DNA of 64,000 nt from Streptomyces sp. ISL-43 (GTDB lineage: Bacteria; Actinomycetota; Actinomycetes; Streptomycetales; Streptomycetaceae). Under the pieces are notes generated by a model, which was given only the letters and a program-made list of their open reading frames with translations, was not told where the DNA came from and made no database searches. The DNA is taken from the NCBI RefSeq assembly GCF_018614195.1, contig NZ_JAGGOT010000052.1, positions 62,001-126,000 of the forward strand. The letters run 5' to 3'. Of this stretch, positions 57,318-64,000 are shown piece after piece. The first letter of the stretch is position 1, and every line of letters starts with the position of its first letter. Both the position numbers and the translations under genes were made by a program.

Positions 57318-59261
57318 TCAGCCGTGGAGCGTCCCGACCCGGGCGCTCCGGGCGGGCCGTGCGGGTGCGGCGGCGGGCATCAGCATCCGGGCCTCGACGA
57401 GTTGTCCCATCACCTGTGCCGCCCAGCCGGCGCCCCGCAGCTCGGCCAGCCGGCCGAGCGTCAGCGGTGATCCGTCGCGCCACGGTGCGAGGGCCGCGGC
57501 GACCACGGCCGGCAGGACGGTCCGTTCCCTGCGGAGGATGTGGGTGACGACCAGTTCGCCGCCCCGGGGCAGTACGTCGAGGTACTCGAGGCCGAACCGG
57601 ACCGGCTCGCCGGGTTCGGGCATCCGGTCCAGGAAGGCGGTGCCGGTCTCCCGCATCCTGTCCGAGCCGTGCGCGACGCTGAAGTCCCGGAACGCCCGGT
57701 GTACGCGCAGGCGTTCGTGGTCGGTCATCGCCGGGTCGATGCTGCCGAGGTGGTTCAGGGCGTACTGGGCCTGCTGGTCGGTCCCGGCGATCTCCGAGGC
57801 GACGACGAGCCCGAAGCGCTCGGGGTTGCGGCCGATCTCCGAGGAACGCGTCGCCTCGAAGGGGAACACGGTGAACAATTCGACGCAGTCGGCCATTTCG
57901 GCGACGTCCCCCAGGGCCTCCAGCGCTTCCTCCAGAGTCGTCGACGGGAGGTCGGGGATGAGGTTGACCCGCAGTTTCATCCCGGCGTCGTGCGCCTCGC
58001 GCATGAAGCGGATGTTCTCGTCCCTGTCCGCCGACTTGTGGACGAGCTTGAGCACCCGGCTGTTGGTCGTCTCCATGCCGATGACCAGGTACTCGCATCC
58101 GGCCCGGACCATCAGGCGCAGCAGCTCCGCGTCGAACCGCCGGTCCACCATGGCGAAGGAGTTCCATGTGACGTCCAGACCACGGGAGATCACCTCATCG
58201 CAGAACCGGCGCGCGAAAGCGGGCGGGATCGATTCGGTGATCAGCTCGAAGTGCCGGACACCGTGGACCTCGACCTGGTGCTCCAGTTCGGCCACGAAGG
58301 TCTTCACGGAGCGGCCCCGGTAGGGCGGGCTGCCGTCGTAGAGCTCCACGAAGTCGCAGTAGTCGCACTTGCCCCAATAGCAGCCGCGCGCCTGCATGAT
58401 GCCGATCTCTGCCCCCGCCAGCCGGCCCAGGAGCACCCGGTCGTAGTCGGCGTGCGGGAGGACGTTGGGGTGCAGTCCGGGGCCGGGGGCCGCGTGGACG
58501 ACCGACTCGCCGGACCGGGCCGACGTCCCCGGCACGGCGGCCGGGTCCCACACCCCGCCGTCGCACGCCTGCTCGTACAGGCGGACCAGCGGCAGCTCCC
58601 CGTCGAACCGGATCACCGCGTCCACCTGGTGGTGGGTCCGCAGCAGTACGGACAGGTCCTCCTCCTGCATGAGGGAGAGCGTCGGGCCGCCGAGCACCAC
58701 CCGCAGCTCCGGGCGGGCGCGTTTGACCGCCTCGGCGAGCAGCAGCGCCGGTATGAGCTGGGGCCCCATCGGCACCGAGATCCCGAACAGGCGGACGTCC
58801 CCGGGGATGCGGCGGCCGAGCCCGAGCCGTTCGTAGAAGGCGCGGTAGACCTCGGTGCGCCCCGAGCCGAGCAGCTCCCCGTCGCCGAGCCACTCAGGCT
58901 CGGGGTCCACGAGGTACGGCTTCGCCAGGGCGGACAGCAGGTAGGCGGCGCCGGTGTCCGCGGCGAAGGCGTGCCGGCCCTCGGCGTCGAAGAGCACCTC
59001 GGGGTGGGCGCCCAGCCACCGGCCGGCGACCGCGCTCATCACCTCGGCCGAAGTGGGCGGCAGGCCGGTGAGCCTGCCCTCCGCGGCGGCGCGCAGGTGC
59101 TCCTGATCGAGCAGGGCGAGGGCGAACTCCTCGTTGAGGTCCCACTGGTCGGCCGGTATGCCGCGGCTGCCCAGATAGCCGGCCAGTACGGCGAGTGAGG
59201 GGAAGTACCGGCCGAAGCTCGACTCCACCAGTGGGGGGAAGGCCAGGACCACACGGTTCAT
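57318..59261 (-). CDS. B12-binding-type radical SAM enzyme of the RiPP-like operon
   Basis: About 647 residues. The N-terminal half is a cobalamin-binding-like Rossmann domain (VVLAFPPLVESSFGRYFPSL; VVLGGPTLSL; RFDGELPLVRLYEQA). The radical SAM barrel starts with RGCYWGKCDYCDF, whose cysteines C297, C302 and C305 (numbered from ATG 59270) are spaced CX4CX2C instead of CX3CX2C. The barrel continues ITESIPPAFARRFCDEV and YLVIGMETTNSRVLKLVHK. The C-terminal 70 residues may be an RRE or wHTH. ATG 59261 is favoured by GAGGAG 9 bases upstream; ATG 59270 is in frame. It overlaps or abuts oxygenase B. Confidence 0.9.
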   Translation of the reverse strand: MNRVVLAFPPLVESSFGRYFPSLAVLAGYLGSRGIPADQWDLNEEFALALLDQEHLRAAAEGRLTGLPPTSAEVMSAVAGRWLGAHPEVLFDAEGRHAFAADTGAAYLLSALAKPYLVDPEPEWLGDGELLGSGRTEVYRAFYERLGLGRRIPGDVRLFGISVPMGPQLIPALLLAEAVKRARPELRVVLGGPTLSLMQEEDLSVLLRTHHQVDAVIRFDGELPLVRLYEQACDGGVWDPAAVPGTSARSGESVVHAAPGPGLHPNVLPHADYDRVLLGRLAGAEIGIMQARGCYWGKCDYCDFVELYDGSPPYRGRSVKTFVAELEHQVEVHGVRHFELITESIPPAFARRFCDEVISRGLDVTWNSFAMVDRRFDAELLRLMVRAGCEYLVIGMETTNSRVLKLVHKSADRDENIRFMREAHDAGMKLRVNLIPDLPSTTLEEALEALGDVAEMADCVELFTVFPFEATRSSEIGRNPERFGLVVASEIAGTDQQAQYALNHLGSIDPAMTDHERLRVHRAFRDFSVAHGSDRMRETGTAFLDRMPEPGEPVRFGLEYLDVLPRGGELVVTHILRRERTVLPAVVAAALAPWRDGSPLTLGRLAELRGAGWAAQVMGQLVEARMLMPAAAPARPARSARVGTLHG

Positions 59262-59262
59262 C

Positions 59263-60027
59263 TCAGGCATCTCCTCGGTGGACGGTGCGAGGGAGGGGTT
59301 CCGGGCCGGCGGCGATGCTCACGGTGTGCCGGCCGGGGCGGGCGACGCGCCAGGGAGAGACCCAGTGGACGCAGCCGGGGCGGATCGGCATCACGGAGAC
59401 GCTGTTGAAGCGGGGCGGCATGGCGAACTCCTCGCCGTCCTCGTTGCGGAAGCCGAGCACTCCGCCGTCCGCTTCCCGGTACCGGGGGTCGAGATAGAGG
59501 TTGAGGACGAACAGGGTGTCCGACTCCGCGTCGGAATGCTCGCCGAGCCGGTCGCCGTGCCCGTACCGGGCGAACTCCATGTTGGTGCGCAGCGGCTTGC
59601 CCGGAGCCACCCAGGCGTCGAGGAGCGCACGCAGCTCGGGGCCCATGCAGGCGAAGACGAACAGGTCGGCGAGCAGGCTCCGGTACTCCGCCGGATAGCC
59701 GGACCCCTCGTCGAAGAGGGCCGGTACGTCCTGGGCGACGTCCCGGACGGCGGCGCGCAGCTCCGCCGGGGTGGCGTCCCACTCGTCGGCGCTCACGCCC
59801 CGGGTGGAGTGCCGGCCGGGGTTCCACACGACCGGCGAGGAGCGCCAGGTGGGCATCGCCTGCACGGTCTCGGAGAGCCGCAGGGCCTGTTCGCCGGGGA
59901 GGAACTCCGGCAGCTGCACCGGGCGGGCGGGCTGCCGGCTCAGCAGCGCGCCCAGCTCGGCCAGCTCCTGCGGCGTACGCTCGGCCGCCCGCAGGCCGGC
60001 CGGGTCGCCGCTGTTCTTCTGCGTCAT
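59263..60027 (-). CDS. 2-oxoglutarate/Fe(II) oxygenase B of the RiPP-like operon
   Basis: A 254-residue paralogue of oxygenase A. The iron ligands are H164-x-D166 (GEHSDAESD) and H221 (CVHWVSPW), and R233 in PGRHTVSIA binds 2OG. FVLNLYLDPRYREADGGVLGF matches the corresponding strands of A. ATG 60027 overlaps the stop of the substrate-binding protein gene (ATGA), showing tight coupling. Two divergent copies suggest two separate oxidations of one substrate. Confidence 0.9.
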   Translation of the reverse strand: MTQKNSGDPAGLRAAERTPQELAELGALLSRQPARPVQLPEFLPGEQALRLSETVQAMPTWRSSPVVWNPGRHSTRGVSADEWDATPAELRAAVRDVAQDVPALFDEGSGYPAEYRSLLADLFVFACMGPELRALLDAWVAPGKPLRTNMEFARYGHGDRLGEHSDAESDTLFVLNLYLDPRYREADGGVLGFRNEDGEEFAMPPRFNSVSVMPIRPGCVHWVSPWRVARPGRHTVSIAAGPEPLPRTVHRGDA

Positions 60028-61520
60028 GCGGTGGTGTCCCTCCGGTCGATGGCGGTGGGTGGGGAGCGGCGGAAGACCCGTTCCAGCGCCATCACGCCCG
60101 ACGGGGCGATGTCCGGCGCCGCGAGCTGCGGCCGGACCAGCGTGATGCTGTTGACCTTGAACAGGGGTACGACCGGCGCGGTGCGCAGTACGGTGTCCTC
60201 CGCCCGCGCCCAGGCCCGGGTCCCGCCGTCGGGCCCGGGCTCCCGCAGGGCCCTGTCGAGTGCCGCGTCCGTGGCGGCGTCCGCGAACCCCAGCGAGCGG
60301 GCGGTCGCGGAGGTGCTGTGGAAGGGCGTGAGCAGGCTCGCGGGGTGGGCGACGGGGGCGGGATTGATGCAGTAGAGCAGCTCGTAGTCCAGCCGGGCCA
60401 CCGCGTCGGCGAACTCCCGGTAGCTCAGCGGCCGGTGGCGGACGTCATGGCCGAAGCGTGCGGTGAGGTCCCGGGCGATCGCCCGCGCCACGTCGTCGTT
60501 GGGCGGGAAATCGGCGTAGGTCAGGGTGAGTTCGGACCGGCCGCCGGGTGGCGGGACGCGCCGCCGGAGCGGCCCGTCCGCCCCGAGCGGCCGGCCGCCG
60601 CCGGGCGTCCACAGCGCGCTGTAGCGGTGGAGCGGCAGGACGGTCCGGGCCAGGGCCGCGCTGACGGCCTCACGGTCGAATCCCGCGCCGAACTCGGCCC
60701 GCCCCGCGGGGAGGTCCAGCGGCGAGTCGGTCCCGGGACGCACCCACAGCTGGCAGGCCAGGGCCAGGGGCGTCACGTACGCCCGTTCGCTCTCCGCCAG
60801 CCGGGCGAAGTCGGCGGGCCGCAGGCCGGTGTTGAGGGACAGGTCGACCCTTCCGTCGGCCACCGCCGCCTCCGCCCGGCCGCGGTCGGAGTGGACCTGG
60901 AAGACCAGGGCCTGCGCCGATCCGGGCCTCGTGCGACGGGAATCGCGACGCCGCAGCTCGATGCGGCCGAGCCTGCGGTCCGCCCGGTACGGGCGGTACG
61001 GGCCCGTGGCCGTCCAGGCGTCGCCCGACTCCCGCACCGGCGCGGCGCCGGGGAAGGCCAGCACCTCGGGCAGGAACGGCAGGGGAAGGTCCGAACGGAC
61101 CTCGATGGTGTCCGCGGCGAGGACCCGGCTCCGTACGGGCGATCCGCCGGCGCCCGGCGCGTGGGCGGCCGGCCACGGGAATCCCGTGGGCCCCCAGGCC
61201 CGGTGTACCCCGGCCGCGATCTCGCCGGCCGTCACCGGGCTGCCGTCCGGCCACGTCTGGCCGGCGGCGGGCGTGAGGCGCCAGGCCCGTCCGTCGTCCA
61301 GCGGCTCGAGGCCCTCGATCGCGGACGGGAGGACGCGCGGCCGCCCGTCGGGCCCGGCGCCGGAGCACTCGCGGGTGAGCGGGTCCACGAGGGCGTCCAG
61401 GACGAGCGCCTGGTTGAAGTCGACGACGTGGTAGGGGTCGAGGCTGAGGGGCCAGGCATCGAGGTCCACGGTGAGCGTGCCACCGCCATCCGCCCGGCGG
61501 GGCATGTTCGGAACAGCCAC
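60024..61520 (-). CDS. Family-5 (oligopeptide) substrate-binding protein lacking a signal peptide
   Basis: About 498 residues with the SBP_bac_5 pattern: GGTLTVDLDAWPLSLDPYHV near the N-terminus, WRLTPAAGQTWPDGSPVTAGEIAAGVH, and the C-terminal block with FHSTSATARSLGFADAATDAALD. Normal members are lipoproteins, but here residue 1 is about 13 positions before the domain and no hydrophobic signal or lipobox exists. GTG 61520 is chosen because AGGGGGA lies just upstream. No permease genes accompany it. In this operon it may bind the precursor or product in the cytoplasm. Confidence 0.85.
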   Translation of the reverse strand: MAVPNMPRRADGGGTLTVDLDAWPLSLDPYHVVDFNQALVLDALVDPLTRECSGAGPDGRPRVLPSAIEGLEPLDDGRAWRLTPAAGQTWPDGSPVTAGEIAAGVHRAWGPTGFPWPAAHAPGAGGSPVRSRVLAADTIEVRSDLPLPFLPEVLAFPGAAPVRESGDAWTATGPYRPYRADRRLGRIELRRRDSRRTRPGSAQALVFQVHSDRGRAEAAVADGRVDLSLNTGLRPADFARLAESERAYVTPLALACQLWVRPGTDSPLDLPAGRAEFGAGFDREAVSAALARTVLPLHRYSALWTPGGGRPLGADGPLRRRVPPPGGRSELTLTYADFPPNDDVARAIARDLTARFGHDVRHRPLSYREFADAVARLDYELLYCINPAPVAHPASLLTPFHSTSATARSLGFADAATDAALDRALREPGPDGGTRAWARAEDTVLRTAPVVPLFKVNSITLVRPQLAAPDIAPSGVMALERVFRRSPPTAIDRRDTTA

Positions 61521-61562
61521 GATTCCCCCTGTAACCGTCACGGTGGTCGGGAAGGGACCGGA

Positions 61563-61590
61563 CCGGCCCCGCCCCGAAGGACGGGGCCGG
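61563..61590 (-). terminator. Intra-operon hairpin after the precursor gene
   Basis: A 9-bp perfect stem CCGGCCCCG/CGGGGCCGG with a 10-base loop begins 10 bases after the precursor stop and ends 43 bases before the next start. It probably acts as a partial terminator, so the small first gene is expressed above the enzymes, as is common for RiPP precursors. Confidence 0.7.
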
Positions 61591-61600
61591 CCGGCGAGGA

Positions 61601-61762
61601 TCAGCTCCGGACGCGGTTGGCCAGGAACTCGTTCAGCAGCTCGCGCTTGAAGACGAGGCCGTCGGACTCGACCTCGGCCCGCACCGCGCCGCCATCCTGC
61701 TGGTGCTGCATTTCGACGTCCTCGACACTCTCGTTCGCGGGACGCTGGGCACTGGCTTCCAT
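61601..61762 (-). CDS. Putative RiPP precursor peptide
   Basis: A 53-residue peptide, first gene of the operon. ATG 61762 follows AGAGGGGAACCACC. The N-terminal part (MEASAQRPANESVEDVEMQH) is acidic and leader-like. The C-terminal part reads ESDGLVFKRELLNEFLANRVRS. The block E-x2-x-E-F-L-A-N-R recalls the end of PqqA (E-V-T-M-Y-x-A-N-R), whose Glu and Tyr are crosslinked by a radical SAM enzyme. There are no Cys, Ser/Thr-rich or Trp core features of lanthipeptides or lassos. Being small, first, followed by a hairpin and nine bases-to-overlapping enzyme genes supports a precursor role. Confidence 0.72.
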   Translation of the reverse strand: MEASAQRPANESVEDVEMQHQQDGGAVRAEVESDGLVFKRELLNEFLANRVRS

Positions 61763-62070
61763 GGTGGTTCCCCTCTGTTCAGAGTGGACAGGGACGCTGG
61801 AGCGGCACCGGTACACGACTGCCGCGGCGCACCCTGCGGTCTGCCGGCTGCCACACAAGCGCCGTGGTGACCGGTCTCCGGGGACTGTTTCACGCACTTC
61901 GGTCAGATCTCAGCAGTCGTGCGTTCGAATGGCTGGAACACCAACGGCTCCTGGCCCGATTTCGACCATCTGTCCGATCAGAGGCGGTTGTCGGCATAAA
62001 TTCCTTTCACAGCCCGGGAGTCGACTGGATAGGCTGCCCCGCCATACCCCGACGGAAGGGCGTGTCGACC
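61763..62070. promoter_or_regulatory. Divergent promoter region of the RiPP-like operon and ABC-F gene
   Basis: 308 bases with no convincing gene. It must drive the minus-strand operon and the plus-strand ABC-F gene. TAGGCT at 62030-62035 is a possible -10 for ABC-F. No clear operator dyad was recognised, and no dedicated regulator gene lies beside the operon. Confidence 0.45.
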
Positions 62071-63726
62071 GTGGGATTCATCGAGGCCTCAGGGCTGGAG
62101 TACCGGCTGCCCGACGGCCGGGTCCTGTTCCACGACACGTCCTTCCGCGTGGGCGACGGGGACAAGGTCGCGCTGATCGGAGCCAACGGCACGGGGAAGA
62201 CCACACTGCTGCGGCTGGTTTCGGGCGAGCTGAGCCCCGCGGCCGGAGGGACCCGCGTGGTCGGCGGTCTGGGCGTCATGCCGCAGTTCGTCGGCTCGGT
62301 GCGCGACGCGACCACGGTGCAGGAATTCCTCGTGTCCCTCGCCGGACCGGCGCTCCGCAAGGCCTTCGCCGCCGTCGAAGACGCCGAACTCGCCATGCTG
62401 GAGGCCGAGTCCGAAGCCACCCAGCTGCGCTACGCGTCGGCGCTCGCGGAGTGGGCCGAGGCCGGCGGCTACGACGCCGAGGTCGCTTGGGACGTGGTCT
62501 CGGGCGCGGCGCTCGACCTGTCCTTCGACCAGGCGAAGTACCGGGAGCTGCGCACCCTCTCCGGCGGTGAGCAGAAGCGCATCGCCCTGGAGGCCCTGTT
62601 CCGGAGCGACGCCGAGGTCCTGCTCCTCGACGAGCCGGACAACTATCTGGACGTACCCGGCAAACGCCACCTCGAACGGATGATGTCGGCCTCCCGCAAG
62701 ACCGTGCTCTACGTCAGCCACGACCGGGAGATGCTCGCGGCGACGGCCACCCGCGTCCTCACCCTGGAGGCCGCCGGCGTCTGGGTGCACGGTGGCGGCT
62801 TCCGCGGCTACCACCAGGCGCGCGACGGCCGCCTGGAGCGGCTGGACGAACGGCACCGGCGCTGGGAGGAGGAGCACCAGCGGCTCAAGGACCTCGTCCA
62901 CACCCTCCAGCAGCAGGCCAAGATCTCCGCTTCCATGGCAGGGAAGTACCGTGCGACGCAGACCCGCCTGGCCCGCTTCGAGTCGGCCGGGCCGCCGCCG
63001 GAGCGCCCGGTCCAGCAGAAGGTGCGGATGCGGCTCCAGGGCAGCCGCACCGGAATGCGGGCCGTCCGCTGCTCCGGCCTGGAACTGACCGGCCTGACCG
63101 ACCCGTTCGACCTCGAGGTGTTCTTCGGGGAACGGGTCGCGGTGCTGGGGGCGAACGGCACCGGGAAATCGCATCTCCTGCGGCTGCTCGCAGCCGGCGG
63201 CAGTGACGGCGACCTCCACGAACAAGCCCGCCACGGCGACACCGTGGCCCACCGCGGCACCGCCAGGCTGGGCGCCCGGGTGCGGCCCGGCTGGTTCGCG
63301 CAGACCCAGGCCCGGCCCGATCTGTACGGCCGTACGCTCGTCGACATCCTGGGCCGCGGAGACGGCGACCGGGACGGCCGGCCACGCGGGGCCGCGATGT
63401 CGGCGCTGCGCCGGTACGAACTCCAGGCCCAGGCCGACCAGGCCTTCGAATCCCTCTCCGGCGGCGAGCAGGCCCGTTTCCAGATCCTCCTGCTCGAACT
63501 GCAGGGCTCGACGCTCCTCCTCCTGGACGAGCCCACCGACAACCTGGACCTGCACAGCGCGGACGCCCTTCAGGAGGCGCTCGACCGGTTCGAAGGCACC
63601 GTGCTGGCCGTCACCCACGACCGGTGGTTCGCCGCGGGATTCGACCGCTGCCTGCTCCTGTACGACGACGGCACGGTGCGGGAGAGCGCAGAGCCCGACT
63701 GGGGCACCGAGCCGGCGGGCGCCTGA
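62071..63726 (+). CDS. ABC-F family ATPase
   Basis: A 551-residue soluble protein with two ATPase cassettes and no membrane domain. Walker A sites are LIGANGTGKTTLL and LGANGTGKSHLL; signatures are LSGGEQKRIALEAL and LSGGEQARFQILL; Walker B sites are VLLLDEPDNYLD and LLLLDEPTDNLD. The linker between them is charged and helical. ABC-F proteins act on ribosomes; some give antibiotic resistance, others are housekeeping. GTG 62071 is chosen with GGAAGGG ten bases upstream. Its divergence from the RiPP-like operon makes self-protection possible but unproven. Confidence 0.92.
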   Translation: MGFIEASGLEYRLPDGRVLFHDTSFRVGDGDKVALIGANGTGKTTLLRLVSGELSPAAGGTRVVGGLGVMPQFVGSVRDATTVQEFLVSLAGPALRKAFAAVEDAELAMLEAESEATQLRYASALAEWAEAGGYDAEVAWDVVSGAALDLSFDQAKYRELRTLSGGEQKRIALEALFRSDAEVLLLDEPDNYLDVPGKRHLERMMSASRKTVLYVSHDREMLAATATRVLTLEAAGVWVHGGGFRGYHQARDGRLERLDERHRRWEEEHQRLKDLVHTLQQQAKISASMAGKYRATQTRLARFESAGPPPERPVQQKVRMRLQGSRTGMRAVRCSGLELTGLTDPFDLEVFFGERVAVLGANGTGKSHLLRLLAAGGSDGDLHEQARHGDTVAHRGTARLGARVRPGWFAQTQARPDLYGRTLVDILGRGDGDRDGRPRGAAMSALRRYELQAQADQAFESLSGGEQARFQILLLELQGSTLLLLDEPTDNLDLHSADALQEALDRFEGTVLAVTHDRWFAAGFDRCLLLYDDGTVRESAEPDWGTEPAGA

Positions 63727-63759
63727 GGGCAGAGCCTCCGGGGATCGGGCCCGACCGGA

Positions 63760-64000
63760 TCAGGCGTGGCGGGAGGCCAGGACGCAGAACTCGTTGTCCT
63801 CCGGGTCGGCGAGCACGACCCATGTCACCTCGGCGCCCTGCCCGACGTCGGCGCGGCGCGCGCCCTGCGCCAGCAGGCGCCGTACCTCCGCCTCCTGGTC
63901 GTCGGGGCGGAAGTCGAGGTGGAGGCGGTTCTTCGACGTCTTGGCGTCCGGCACCGGTACGAAGACCAGCCCCGGCAGCCGTTCGGGGGCCGGGCGGATC
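63760..64000 (-). CDS. VOC family protein, N-terminus cut by window edge
   Basis: About 80 C-terminal residues: GLVFVPVPDAKTSKNRLHLD, then AEVRRLLAQGARRADVGQG and WVVLADPEDNEFCVL. These are the second half of a VOC domain with the metal-ligand His in LHLD and Glu in NEFCVL. The 5' end lies outside the window. It is the same subfamily as the gene at the left edge (PDAKTxKNRxHLD shared). Converges on the ABC-F gene with 33 bases between stops. Confidence 0.88.
   Translation of the reverse strand, partial: IRPAPERLPGLVFVPVPDAKTSKNRLHLDFRPDDQEAEVRRLLAQGARRADVGQGAEVTWVVLADPEDNEFCVLASRHA

Overview
The window is about 72% G+C. It has frequent GTG and TTG starts, leaders with AGGAGG-type ribosome sites, a MurT/GatD pair, DUF5999 and many secreted hydrolases. 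Together these point to a Streptomyces (or close Kitasatospora-like) chromosome. All calls come from reading the sequence and its translations; no database search was run. No rRNA, tRNA, CRISPR array, insertion sequence, integrase or attachment site was recognised. Both edges cut a VOC (glyoxalase-fold) gene.

Region 1 (1-15.8 kb) is mostly conserved metabolism. It holds a urease operon (ureA-B-C-F-G-D), a secreted tripeptidyl-aminopeptidase-like hydrolase, a PlsC-type acyltransferase, a CtaG-type oxidase assembly protein, phosphofructokinase and murT-gatD (peptidoglycan lipid II amidation). It ends with peptide deformylase, a TetR repressor divergent from an acyl-CoA dehydrogenase with palindromic operators between them, and an SRPBCC protein.

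Region 2 (15.9-34.6 kb) is regulatory and secretory. It has two very small genes (DUF5999 and a 30-residue ORF), an NB-ARC/TPR protein without a DNA-binding domain, a fibronectin-III lipoprotein, a secreted propeller-like protein and a membrane PP2C phosphatase. A large secreted protein combines an M4 and an M28 metallopeptidase and is divergent from a LysR regulator. Then come a TetR regulator, a secreted amidohydrolase-like discoidin protein, an alpha/beta-hydrolase remnant, an AraC/DUF2000 pair and a receptor Ser/Thr kinase.

Region 3 (34.9-51.1 kb) is accessory. A Pls/PosA-type single-module membrane NRPS is followed by an M1 metallopeptidase. Next is an operon of a small helical protein and a membrane NACHT ATPase that share a short AGRD motif at facing ends, a layout like amyloid-signalling effector/NLR pairs. 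Divergent from it are a glycine-zipper membrane protein, a nuclease-like glycine-zipper protein, a GNAT and a ThiF-nitroreductase (Rv1355c type). The last two both meet a 7-base homopolymer that shifts the expected frame. A secreted GH18 chitinase with a DasR-like site follows.

Region 4 (51.4-63.7 kb) is the most exciting part: a tightly packed nine-gene minus-strand operon. It runs from a 53-residue precursor-like peptide ending FLANRVRS, then a hairpin, a family-5 substrate-binding protein without signal peptide, a 2OG-Fe(II) oxygenase, a B12-type radical SAM enzyme, a second 2OG-Fe(II) oxygenase, a ThiF/E1-like protein and an MFS exporter, to an active M16 and an inactive-looking M16 peptidase. 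An ABC-F protein is divergent. The set reads as a RiPP pathway: precursor, C-terminal activation, radical and oxidative tailoring, leader removal and export. I could not match it to a named RiPP class.
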